From contig JAEUUA010000004.1 in the NCBI GenBank assembly GCA_016787755.1, forward strand, positions 124,001-188,000: a DNA stretch of 64,000 bases. The letters are read 5' to 3'. Below, in pieces: positions 26,862 to 35,492 of this stretch; position 1 is the stretch's first letter; each line of letters starts with the position of its first letter. The notes below the pieces were generated by a model. It was not told where the DNA came from. It ran no database searches and saw only the letters and a program-made list of their open reading frames with translations. Both the position numbers and the translations under genes were made by a program. This DNA is from Cyclobacteriaceae bacterium. Lineage in GTDB: Bacteria; Bacteroidota; Bacteroidia; Cytophagales; Cyclobacteriaceae.

Positions 26862-27827
26862 ATGACATCCCGTAGGAAATTTCTTCAACTCAGTACCATA
26901 GCCTCGATGGCACCGGTAACAAAGTTGCTTGGTTTCAAACAACTTACACCAGTCACAAAACCTGTTGTTGTTTCGACCTGGAATTTTGGGTTGGATGCAA
27001 ACGCAGAAGCCTGGAAAATTCTTTCGACTAATGGAAGAGCACTGGATGCTGTGGAAGCAGGGGCGCGTGTGCCGGAAGGTGACCCGAAAGAAAGTTCGGT
27101 GGGGTTGGGTGGATTACCTGATCGGGATGGTCGCGTAACCTTAGACTCATGTATTATGGATGAGTTTGCCAACTGTGGAGCGGTGGCGTGTCTGGAACAC
27201 ATCGTTCATCCTGTTTCGGTTGCGCGAAAAGTAATGGAAAAGACCCCGCATGTTTTTTTGGTAGGGGAGGGTGCCTTGAAGTTTGCTCTGGCTAATGGAT
27301 TTAAAAAGGAAAAACTGTTGACGAAGGAATCGGAGAAAGCGTGGAAAGAATGGTTAAAGACGGCACAATATAAGCCCGTAGCCAATATTGAAAATCATGA
27401 CACCATTGGTATTGTAGCGTTGGACGGAAAGCAAAACTTATCAGGAGCCTGCACCACCAGTGGCATGGCGTATAAAATGCAAGGCCGGGTAGGAGACTCA
27501 CCTATTATTGGAGCTGCCTTGTTTGTAGATAACGAAATTGGAGCCGCAACATCAACAGGAGTGGGTGAAGAAGTAATTCGCATTGTGGGTTCTCATTTAG
27601 TAGTGGAACTAATGCGTCAAGGAAATTCGCCACAGCAAGCCTGTGAGTTGGCGGTTGCCCGTATTGTAAAAAATCAGCCTAAGAAATCGAAGGAAATTCA
27701 AGTAGGATTTTTAGCGCTCAGTAAAAATGGCGAGTATGGAGCCTTTGCCTTGCAGAAAGGATTTACCTATGCCGTTAAAAGTGAGGAAGCAGCGAATAAG
27801 TTGTTTGAGGCAAAGAGCTATTATTAA
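26862..27827 (+). CDS. Exported N4-(beta-N-acetylglucosaminyl)-L-asparaginase
   Basis: A 321-residue Ntn-hydrolase closely resembling the Elizabethkingia glycosylasparaginase in motif order. That enzyme splits the GlcNAc-asparagine link left after N-glycoprotein breakdown. Visible hallmarks are STWNFGLDANAEAWK, GLPDRDGRVTLDSCIMDE, EKTPHVFLVGEGALKFAL, and the autocleavage site NHD|T with Thr181 as the predicted new N-terminal nucleophile. GRVGDSPIIGAALFVDN and the GVGEEVIR segment provide substrate-binding residues. The N-terminus carries SRRKFLQL, a twin-arginine-type export signal, so it should act in the periplasm. The precursor should self-process into alpha and beta chains. It lies between an NlpC lipoprotein and cutC. 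Confidence 0.92.
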   Translation: MTSRRKFLQLSTIASMAPVTKLLGFKQLTPVTKPVVVSTWNFGLDANAEAWKILSTNGRALDAVEAGARVPEGDPKESSVGLGGLPDRDGRVTLDSCIMDEFANCGAVACLEHIVHPVSVARKVMEKTPHVFLVGEGALKFALANGFKKEKLLTKESEKAWKEWLKTAQYKPVANIENHDTIGIVALDGKQNLSGACTTSGMAYKMQGRVGDSPIIGAALFVDNEIGAATSTGVGEEVIRIVGSHLVVELMRQGNSPQQACELAVARIVKNQPKKSKEIQVGFLALSKNGEYGAFALQKGFTYAVKSEEAANKLFEAKSYY

Positions 27828-27836
27828 GAATATTCT

Positions 27837-28589
27837 ATGACGATTGAAATTGTAGTCTACAACATTGAATCCGCTCTGCGTGCGCAGGAAGGTGGAGCTG
27901 ATCGAATTGAGCTGTGTGATAATCCGGCTGAAGGTGGAACAACACCTTCATTTGGCACTATTGAAGCTGTGCGACAAAATGTAAACTTGGATGTGTTTGT
28001 CATGATCCGGCCGCGGGGTGGGGACTTTCACTATTCAAATTATGAATTTCATAGCATGAAGCGCGACATCGATCAATGTCAAAAAATTAGTGTGGATGGA
28101 GTAGTGTTAGGCATTTTAAATGAAGATGGAACCCTCGATAAAAAACGATGCAAGGAATTAATTGACCGTGCTCGCCCACTTAAGGTAACGTGTCATCGGG
28201 CATTTGACATGACCCGCGATCCTTTCGAAGCATTGGAAGATTGCATTGAGGTGGGCTTTCATCGCATTCTAACATCGGGTCACCAGACTACTGCCATGAA
28301 AGGAGTGGATTTAATTGCACAGTTAATTACCAAGGCAAATGGACGCATAGCAATTATGCCAGGCTCGGGTGTAAATGAAAATATAGTAGAGGAATTAGTG
28401 CGCACCACAAAGGCAACTGAAATTCATTTTTCAGCAACTGCTTTCCGCGAAAGCGGTATGCAGTATCGGAATCAGACCATAGCGAGCATGGGGTCAGATG
28501 AGGGCTTGGAGTTTAAATACCGTACGGTAGATCCTGAACGGGTGAGAAAAATGAGAAAGTTGGCGGAAGGAGTGAAGTCAATATTTTAA
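27837..28589 (+). CDS. cutC: Copper homeostasis protein CutC family
   Basis: A 250-residue TIM-barrel protein of the CutC family. It begins with EIVVYNIESALRAQEGGADRIELCDN, continues with GTTPSFGTIEAV and MIRPRGGDFHYSNYE, and ends with FHRILTSGH, IMPGSGVNE and EIHFSATA, the family's conserved barrel-lip motifs. CutC was named for copper tolerance in E. coli, but its biochemical role remains disputed and several genomes carry it in unrelated contexts. No copper genes are adjacent. It starts nine bases after the asparaginase stop, so both are probably on one transcript; a role in handling deglycosylation products is only speculation. Length is normal. Confidence 0.9.
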   Translation: MTIEIVVYNIESALRAQEGGADRIELCDNPAEGGTTPSFGTIEAVRQNVNLDVFVMIRPRGGDFHYSNYEFHSMKRDIDQCQKISVDGVVLGILNEDGTLDKKRCKELIDRARPLKVTCHRAFDMTRDPFEALEDCIEVGFHRILTSGHQTTAMKGVDLIAQLITKANGRIAIMPGSGVNENIVEELVRTTKATEIHFSATAFRESGMQYRNQTIASMGSDEGLEFKYRTVDPERVRKMRKLAEGVKSIF

Positions 28590-28807
28590 TAGATGCGAAT
28601 TCAGTCTTATTAAATTTTATAAATTACAAACTTTAATATTCCTGGTTGAAAGCCAATTTTCAAGCATTGATTTCCTTGGGAATACGATTAGAACAAAAAT
28701 TGAGCAACTTGTAGGAACCAGTGCAATTTACGCCTAACTAATTCCGCAGACAGACAGCAGTCTGGTTTCATTCGTCAAAGTTTAGGTATACAGAATCACT
28801 TTATTAA

Positions 28808-28815
28808 TATCTTTG
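28808..28815 (+). promoter_or_regulatory. Promoter -7 element of the CotH/lamin-tail gene
   Basis: TATCTTTG matches TAnnTTTG exactly, 46 bases before the preferred ATG at 28862. The -33 region is weak (TTTA at 28781-28784, spacing 23). The 257-bp gap 28590-28846 otherwise holds only a short CAGAC/GTCTG inverted repeat near 28748-28764. Confidence 0.45.
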
Positions 28816-28861
28816 ATTTAAAGAGGAAGAATGTGAGGCTCTTCCAGTGTCCCATTATTAT

Positions 28862-31800
28862 ATGATGAAATCTATACTTCTCGGTATTTTGTTTTTTGTA
28901 CCCTACGTTGGTCACTCACAGATTGTAATCAATGAAGTATGTGCAACCAATGCGGATATAAATTATGATCCCGATTTTTTTAATTTTTCACCTTGGGTAG
29001 AATTATACAATTCAGGCAACGCTAGTGTGAACATAGGCGGATTCAATCTTTCTGATGATTTAGCGGATAAATTTAAATGGCAGATACCTGCGGGTACTAT
29101 GATTCCTGCCAAAGGGTATTTGCTGATCTGGTGCGATCAGATGAATTCAGGGGTACATGCAAGCTTTTCATTGGATCCAAATGGTGAGGTAGTCATTTTA
29201 TCATCGAACACCCAAGCTGTGTTAGATCAGATTCAATTCCCAAAGCAATTTAGTAATGTTTCTTATGGACGTACTCAAACTGGAGGATGGGCTAATTTGG
29301 TTACCCCAACGCCTGCGCAACAGAATAATTCAAAGTCCGCATCCACATTAGTTAACACGCCCCAACTTTCATTAACCCCAGGTAGATATCAATCCGCGCA
29401 AACAGTAACTATTGGGCAGGTTGGAGGGGTTGAACTACGCTATACTATTGATGGATCTGAGCCAATTCAAACCTCAAGCCTATACTCTGCTCCAATTTCA
29501 ATTCCCAAAACAACCACGCTTAAAGTGAAGGCCTTTGGTGAAAATTTGATTCCAAGCAATACGGTTACGGCAACTTATTTTATCAATGAGCATGCGTTTA
29601 CACTACCCGTCATTTCTATATCGACCAAGCCGAAATACTTGTGGGATAATCAGATTGGAATTTATGGGGATGGGACAAATGGCATAACAGGAAATTGTAA
29701 AAACGAACCTGTAAATTGGAATCAAGATTGGGCGAGGCATTCCACCATTGAATTATTTGATAAACAAGGGGTAAAAAAATTTGATCAACATGTAGATGTT
29801 AGGATTGGCGGTGGTTGTAGCCGGAACAATCCTCAAAAATCACTGGTCATAAAAGCTCGAAATAAATATGGAGACAATACAATTCAAGAAAAACTTTTTG
29901 ATACCAAACTGAACGAAACCTTTGGCGGCTTTATTCTCAGAAATTCCGGCAACGATTTTAATGTCACGATGTTTCGTGATGCGTTGATGCAAAGCTTGAC
30001 CATAGGACAAATGGATGTTGATTATCTCGCATATCAGCCCGCGATCTTTTATCTCAACGGTGAATATTGGGGAATCCAGAATATCCGCGAGAAAATAGAC
30101 GGTGACTATATTGAATCTAACTATGGAATAAAAAAAGAAGACATTGACCTTGTTGAATCATGGGGGAATGCCATTGAAGGTTCGGCAGATGCGTATAATA
30201 CTTACTTGGCTACGTTGGCAACACTCAATCCAGTTGAGCCGTCCACATATGATTTTATAAAGAATAACATTGATGTGCAGGAATTCATAAACTATCTTGT
30301 CACTGAGATTTATTTTGGAAATACCGATTGGCCCGGCAATAATGTAAAGTTTTGGAGGCAGCGTTCTACGAATGGAAAGTTTCGGTGGATACTTTGGGAT
30401 CTCGATTTTGGATTTGGGCTATTTCCTGGGCATAGTTATTCAACTCATCCAACGCTAAATTTTGCGACTGACCCTAATAGTGGGGTGGGATGGCCAAATC
30501 CTCCCTGGTCAACATTACACCTTCGATTATTGTTGCAAAACCCCACCTTCAAAAGTCAATTTATTCAAACTATGATAACGGCCATAGGCACATCTTTTCA
30601 CCCGCAGAGGATTGATGATTTCGTTACAAATTTTAAACAACGACTTAATGAGGAAATGCCATTTCATAAAGTCCGTTGGGGAGGAAACATGGCAACCTGG
30701 AACAACGAAGTTCAACGTTTGCATAATTTTTCGGTAGAGCGAAACCAGTTTATGAAACAGCACGTGGCCTCATTTTTTGGATTGAACGATCGCGTTTTAA
30801 TAAGTGCACATACATCTCCTGATTACACCGGATCGATTCGCCTTAACGGAGTTACGTTATCACAGCCGCTTGAGGCAGCGGAATATTTTTGGGGTTTGCC
30901 ATATCGTGTGGAGCCTATACCGTTGCCCGGCTACGCATTTAAACATTGGAAGATTACGAAGCGCGAGATCACCGAGGTATTATTAATTGATCAAAATCAA
31001 AGTTGGAAATACTTTGATCAGGGAATTTTGCCGGCTGCAGATTGGCAAACGGTTAATTATTCAGACAATGGATGGAGTAGTGGAAATTCGCAGTTAGGAT
31101 ATGGGGATGGTGATGAGCAGACGGTAGTTAGCTATGGACCGGATGCCTTAAATAAATTTATTACTACCTACTTTCGAAAGGAGTTCACATTGAACGAGGC
31201 CTCTACTATAGATGGACTTAAAGGTTCAATCTTATTTGATGATGGTGTTGTTGTGTATTTGAATGGTGTTGAAGTATACCGAAACAACATGCCTGCTGGT
31301 GCCGTGAGCAATGGAACATTAGCACTTCAAGCCGTTGTCGATGAGAATGCCTTTACCTCATTTACTTTGCCAGCAGGGTTACTGACAACAGGAAAAAATG
31401 TTGTTGCCGTAGAAGTGCATCAAGTTTCACCTCAAAGTTCAGACATCAGCTTTGATTTTTCATTAAAATCTGTTGTTGCCGGTAATCAACAAGAGTTAGT
31501 GATCTCAGACAGAATCTATGCGGGTGCCGCGGATAGTAATATTTCGATTGAAGCGGTATTTGAAGAAACTCAACCCATCAATGGGTTAATCATTAATGAG
31601 GTTAGCGCCAAGAATAATTCGTACCCTGATGAATTTAACGAAACGGATGATTGGATTGAATTATTAAATACCGGTTCTGTGCCCGTTAACTTAGGTGATC
31701 TATACATTACCGACAATCTTAACACTAAATTGAAATATCGTATTCCTGATGGAGGTGACAAAACCAGGTTGCTGCCGGGCCAATACAAATTACTATGGGC

Positions 31801-32284
31801 AGATAAACAACCCGGGCAAGGTCCGTTGCACATCAATCTTCAACTTTCTTCAGATGGCGAGGCGGTGGGGATCTACCAATTTGTTGGGAGTAACCTGCAA
31901 ATGCTTGATGAGATGGAGTTTCCTTTTCAACATGCGGGCTCATCCTCAGCCAGAATTCCAAACGCCACGGGCCCGTTTGTGTTGACTTCTAAACCAACGC
32001 CTGGTGGTGAAAATATTTTTGAAGTAACTACCGGTGTAGAGAATTTTAGATTAGATAAACAACTCCAGATATTCCCTAATCCTACTGATGATCATATTCA
32101 AATTATAAGTGAGGAAGAAATAACCGAAGTATCGGTCTTTAATGCACAGGGCAATCTGGTTTTTCAACAGCCTATGCATTCCATGAACGGAACTATTTCT
32201 CTCAATGCGTACAACTCAGGATTGTATTTGATTAAACTAAGAATTGGAAATAAGGAAATTACCAGAAAAGTTATTCGGAAATAA
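28862..32284 (+). CDS. T9SS-secreted CotH-kinase/lamin-tail protein
   Basis: A 1140-residue secreted multidomain protein. From the ATG at 28862 a signal peptide runs to SHSQ; a GTG five codons upstream is less likely. Next come a lamin-tail domain (about residues 20-140), a chitobiase C-terminal-like beta domain (about 175-240, with RYTIDGSEPI) and a CotH domain (about 245-620). The latter has NPQKSLVIKARNKYG, FILRNSGND, YLNGEYWGIQNIREK and WILWDLDFGFGL. A galactose-binding-like module (about 740-890) and a second lamin-tail domain (about 915-1035) follow. The end (LQIFPNPTDD to RKVIRK) is a type A T9SS sorting domain. CotH proteins are atypical protein kinases in spore coats; here a cell-surface or polymer-associated role is inferred. 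Confidence 0.88.
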   Translation: MMKSILLGILFFVPYVGHSQIVINEVCATNADINYDPDFFNFSPWVELYNSGNASVNIGGFNLSDDLADKFKWQIPAGTMIPAKGYLLIWCDQMNSGVHASFSLDPNGEVVILSSNTQAVLDQIQFPKQFSNVSYGRTQTGGWANLVTPTPAQQNNSKSASTLVNTPQLSLTPGRYQSAQTVTIGQVGGVELRYTIDGSEPIQTSSLYSAPISIPKTTTLKVKAFGENLIPSNTVTATYFINEHAFTLPVISISTKPKYLWDNQIGIYGDGTNGITGNCKNEPVNWNQDWARHSTIELFDKQGVKKFDQHVDVRIGGGCSRNNPQKSLVIKARNKYGDNTIQEKLFDTKLNETFGGFILRNSGNDFNVTMFRDALMQSLTIGQMDVDYLAYQPAIFYLNGEYWGIQNIREKIDGDYIESNYGIKKEDIDLVESWGNAIEGSADAYNTYLATLATLNPVEPSTYDFIKNNIDVQEFINYLVTEIYFGNTDWPGNNVKFWRQRSTNGKFRWILWDLDFGFGLFPGHSYSTHPTLNFATDPNSGVGWPNPPWSTLHLRLLLQNPTFKSQFIQTMITAIGTSFHPQRIDDFVTNFKQRLNEEMPFHKVRWGGNMATWNNEVQRLHNFSVERNQFMKQHVASFFGLNDRVLISAHTSPDYTGSIRLNGVTLSQPLEAAEYFWGLPYRVEPIPLPGYAFKHWKITKREITEVLLIDQNQSWKYFDQGILPAADWQTVNYSDNGWSSGNSQLGYGDGDEQTVVSYGPDALNKFITTYFRKEFTLNEASTIDGLKGSILFDDGVVVYLNGVEVYRNNMPAGAVSNGTLALQAVVDENAFTSFTLPAGLLTTGKNVVAVEVHQVSPQSSDISFDFSLKSVVAGNQQELVISDRIYAGAADSNISIEAVFEETQPINGLIINEVSAKNNSYPDEFNETDDWIELLNTGSVPVNLGDLYITDNLNTKLKYRIPDGGDKTRLLPGQYKLLWADKQPGQGPLHINLQLSSDGEAVGIYQFVGSNLQMLDEMEFPFQHAGSSSARIPNATGPFVLTSKPTPGGENIFEVTTGVENFRLDKQLQIFPNPTDDHIQIISEEEITEVSVFNAQGNLVFQQPMHSMNGTISLNAYNSGLYLIKLRIGNKEITRKVIRK

Positions 32285-32285
32285 A

Positions 32286-32313
32286 AAATGCCAGCCCTTT
32301 CGAGCCGGCATTT
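32286..32313 (-). terminator. Terminator of the minus-strand outer-membrane gene
   Basis: AAATGCC (32286-32292) pairs with GGCATTT (32307-32313), with an inner GC pair and a CCTTTCGA-like loop. Reading the minus strand, the stem is followed by a run of T (the A6 at 32283-32288), 27 bases after the outer-membrane gene stop. It probably also slows plus-strand readthrough from the CotH gene, whose stop is adjacent. Confidence 0.75.
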
Positions 32314-32339
32314 ACCCAACAACCTACACCCTTTTCTTT

Positions 32340-35234
32340 TTATGGCTCACGCTTGGCTGTCATCGGGAATGCACCGAATTGACCAACCGTCATTACCCCT
32401 GCAAAGGAATCACCCGTAATTACACCTTTAACCGTTACTGTATTTGTTGTGGGGCCGAAACTAGCTTCATAATTGAAACTCAGCTCATTACCATTCACTC
32501 GTACATCCTTAAGAGGGGTTTCTTTTTGCATCCGGCTGTTGATGATGGTGCCTGAATAAGCATCCCCTTCTTTGGTTATTTTCACTGTTCCACCATTTGC
32601 GCCTTGTGGAGATTCGATTGAATAAGCCCACCTTCCAACTGCTTCTACAACTGCCGTTGGATCTGAATTTATCGCGGATACTGCAGCTGCAGCAGAACGT
32701 TGTCCTCCCTGTGCCCCGGCAAAACCACCGGCTGGCTGCCCGCCTTGTTCCTGACCACCCGCATCAAAACCACCACCGTCACCACCCGATTTTAAATCAT
32801 CGCTGGAGATTGATTTACGACTTCTGCGTGAACTTGATCCCCGGCTATTATTAGAGCCTTCAATTTTTCCGAACCGCAAATTAATATTGACCTTGAAGTT
32901 CAGATTTTGCCTAACGGTAGTTCCTGATTGAATTATATCTGGAGTGACGGTTTCATTTCTGATGGTAATAGTTTTTCCGAAAAAATTCTCTGCTCCAATA
33001 CCAATACTCCCTCGCTTGTTAGGAAGGTTTTTGTTAAGGCCTAATGAGTAAACTCCAAATCCACCCTGGAAGCCTTGCAGTTGTACGTTTCTGCCCCTGG
33101 CAAAACTGAAGAATTGAAGACTCCACTCTTTAGTTATGTTGTAGCTACCAAATAAACGGCCACTAATGACCCACCCTTCATTACTTGCTTTATATTTTTC
33201 ATCGGAAACATTATTAGTAAGTGTTGCATAATAAATTTCTGGGCCTCCGTTAAATGTTAATTTATCACCGATAGAAAGATTGATGTTAGTACTAAGGCCA
33301 TATGAATTTTCTATTCCAATATTCCGATAAGAGTTTTTAATAATTGTGGTATCAGCACTTACATATTGAGCTTCGCTAACCCGCTGAATAGAATTATTAC
33401 TGTTTCGGGCAAATCCTGTAAAATTCAAACCAAGACCTTTCATATACGTGCTATAACTCAACTCAAAGTTGTTTGTGAATTCAGGATCCAATGATGGATT
33501 TCCAACAGTAACGTTCAATGGATTGGCACCTTGAATGTTAGGGTTTAGATAACGGATAGAAGGTCGTTGAATTCTGCGGTTAAAGGCGGCCTTGAGCATA
33601 TTATTGTTGGCAAGTTTTCTAGAGAGATTTAGAGAAGGAACGAAAATTCCGTAAGATGGGATTTTAATATCCTGCTCATCTTGAAAAAAAGCATCGATGG
33701 TTGTGTATTCATACCGTCCTCCGGCTTTAAATGCATACTTCTTAAGATTAAGCGTATAAGAAAGATACCCTGCACTCACATTTTGTATGTAGTTAAAGAC
33801 ATTAGATAGCTGAGCATTAACAATGGGCTCATAAGCATTCGTGCCCAGGGCAGAGAAATAGGCATAGTCACTCAAAGCTTTGCGTCTGGTCTGCTTTCCA
33901 CCCGCTTCAAATAATTGATTGTCTGAGATGGGGGTTTGATAGTCGATCTGAAGGGCAAATTCTTCATTATAGCTATCATTGTTGTTTTTTCGCCTGCTCA
34001 CGGTGGTCAGGTCGATTGGATCAAATGTGATGTTCTCAAAATCATTAATTCCATCATCGATACTGTATAAACCAAGAATACTTAATTCACGGTCTTTCTT
34101 ATTGTATAGATGCGTAAAATTCAAATTCATGTCGATGGAGTTCGACTTATTATTAGTCACAACATTCTGGTTGCTTTGTCTAATCAAATTGTTATCCGAA
34201 TTATTAAATATCCTTGACGACAAATCGTCTTGATAATCTTTTCCACCCCGTGCTCCTAAACGAATGGAAGAGGTAATAAAATTTTTTGGGTTAAAGTCAT
34301 AATCAATACCAAAGGAGTAATTAGCCCTCAGGTTATTGCTTCGGGTATCAGCATTCTGTATGGATGTTTGAGTAGTAGTGATTTGAGTGTTCTCGAAACT
34401 TCCTAAGGTGTTGTATCCAAATCGGCCCCATCCACCAACGGAAAGTCCGAGTTTACCTTGCTTATACCCACCCCGCAAGCCCAGATTCGAACCTCGGTTA
34501 CCCACACTTCCATTCACATTTAGCGTGGCTCCTTCTAATACGTTCTTTTTTGTAATAATATTTATAATTCCGGTTGTGCCCTCTGCGTCATACTTGGAAG
34601 AAGGCGAAGTGATTACCTCTACCGATTTAATTTCATCTGCTGGAATTTGTTTCAATGCATCGGCCACACTACCCGCAGTAATGGTAGAAGGACGGTTGTT
34701 AATTAACACTCTTATGTTTTGACTACCGCGGATAGAGACGTTGCCATCTAAGTCAACCGTTAAAAGAGGAACACGCTTTAGCACATCCGAGGCATCACCT
34801 CCTTTGGCCGTATTGTCATTTTCAGCATTATAAATCATGCGATCAACTTTCTCTTCAATAAGAGATTTTTGACCTTCTACCGTTACAGCTTCCAATACTT
34901 CGGTAGAAAAGCTGAGTAACACAGTGCCTAAATCAATGTCCCAATTCTTATCCGTAATTTCTATTTCCCGTCTTATGGTTTCAAAACCAATAAAGGAAAT
35001 AGCCACCACATATTTACCATTGGCTATGCCCTTCACCACAAATTTGCCCTTACCATCTGCAATTGTTCCATCAATAGGTTTTTTAGTAATGGGATCATTG
35101 ATCGCTATGGTTGCAAATTCAACAGGATTGCTGCTTTCTGCCTCCTTAATAATGCCCGATACTTTTCCATTTCCTTGCGCAACCACCACCAGAGTGGCTG
35201 TACTAAAAATAAGAGAGAGATAGATTTTTTTCAT
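32340..35234 (-). CDS. TonB-receptor-like outer-membrane barrel with extra C-terminal domain
   Basis: A 964-residue outer-membrane protein of the OMP_b-brl_3 type. A signal peptide (1-20) is followed by a carboxypeptidase-regulatory-like domain (about 25-115, GTIADGKGKFVVKGIANGKY). A plug-like segment (about 125-235, with RGSQNIRVLINNRPS and YDAEGTTGIINIITKKN) leads to a barrel extending to about 790. The barrel would normally end near FKVNINLRFGK. Instead a Ser/Arg- then Gly/Gln-rich linker (about 793-866) leads to a 98-residue beta-rich domain, starting GRWAYSIESPQG and ending MTAKREP. I do not recognise this domain. Because barrel C-termini face inward, it should sit in the periplasm. Substrate is unknown. 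The divergent LytS/LytTR genes may regulate it. Confidence 0.85.
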   Translation of the reverse strand: MKKIYLSLIFSTATLVVVAQGNGKVSGIIKEAESSNPVEFATIAINDPITKKPIDGTIADGKGKFVVKGIANGKYVVAISFIGFETIRREIEITDKNWDIDLGTVLLSFSTEVLEAVTVEGQKSLIEEKVDRMIYNAENDNTAKGGDASDVLKRVPLLTVDLDGNVSIRGSQNIRVLINNRPSTITAGSVADALKQIPADEIKSVEVITSPSSKYDAEGTTGIINIITKKNVLEGATLNVNGSVGNRGSNLGLRGGYKQGKLGLSVGGWGRFGYNTLGSFENTQITTTQTSIQNADTRSNNLRANYSFGIDYDFNPKNFITSSIRLGARGGKDYQDDLSSRIFNNSDNNLIRQSNQNVVTNNKSNSIDMNLNFTHLYNKKDRELSILGLYSIDDGINDFENITFDPIDLTTVSRRKNNNDSYNEEFALQIDYQTPISDNQLFEAGGKQTRRKALSDYAYFSALGTNAYEPIVNAQLSNVFNYIQNVSAGYLSYTLNLKKYAFKAGGRYEYTTIDAFFQDEQDIKIPSYGIFVPSLNLSRKLANNNMLKAAFNRRIQRPSIRYLNPNIQGANPLNVTVGNPSLDPEFTNNFELSYSTYMKGLGLNFTGFARNSNNSIQRVSEAQYVSADTTIIKNSYRNIGIENSYGLSTNINLSIGDKLTFNGGPEIYYATLTNNVSDEKYKASNEGWVISGRLFGSYNITKEWSLQFFSFARGRNVQLQGFQGGFGVYSLGLNKNLPNKRGSIGIGAENFFGKTITIRNETVTPDIIQSGTTVRQNLNFKVNINLRFGKIEGSNNSRGSSSRRSRKSISSDDLKSGGDGGGFDAGGQEQGGQPAGGFAGAQGGQRSAAAAVSAINSDPTAVVEAVGRWAYSIESPQGANGGTVKITKEGDAYSGTIINSRMQKETPLKDVRVNGNELSFNYEASFGPTTNTVTVKGVITGDSFAGVMTVGQFGAFPMTAKREP

Positions 35235-35365
35235 GTTGGTTTGTGTAAGAGATACTTGATAGGTCGAATCTTTTGTATAACAACCTATTTAACTACAAAA
35301 GAAATCCAATTGTTTGGTTTAAAAGAACCTATTATATGTACAGGCATAAATAATCGACAATCAGG

Positions 35366-35390
35366 TCAATTAATTATATCTATTAATTGA
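35366..35390. promoter_or_regulatory. 25-bp inverted repeat in divergent promoter region
   Basis: TCAATTAAT (35366-35374) and ATTAATTGA (35382-35390) are perfect 9-bp inverted arms around a 7-base spacer. The site lies between the minus-strand outer-membrane gene (start 35234) and the plus-strand LytS/LytTR pair. Arm length and spacing fit a dimeric transcription factor site. LytTR regulators usually bind direct repeats, so the ligand is unclear. Confidence 0.45.
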
Positions 35391-35492
35391 TCGCTTTAGC
35401 GGGAGCGAAAGTCGATGGAAATACCCAATGTGTCGGAAATTCAAAAAAATGTGTTCCGAATAGCCACACATCTTATACTTTTGCCACTTATC

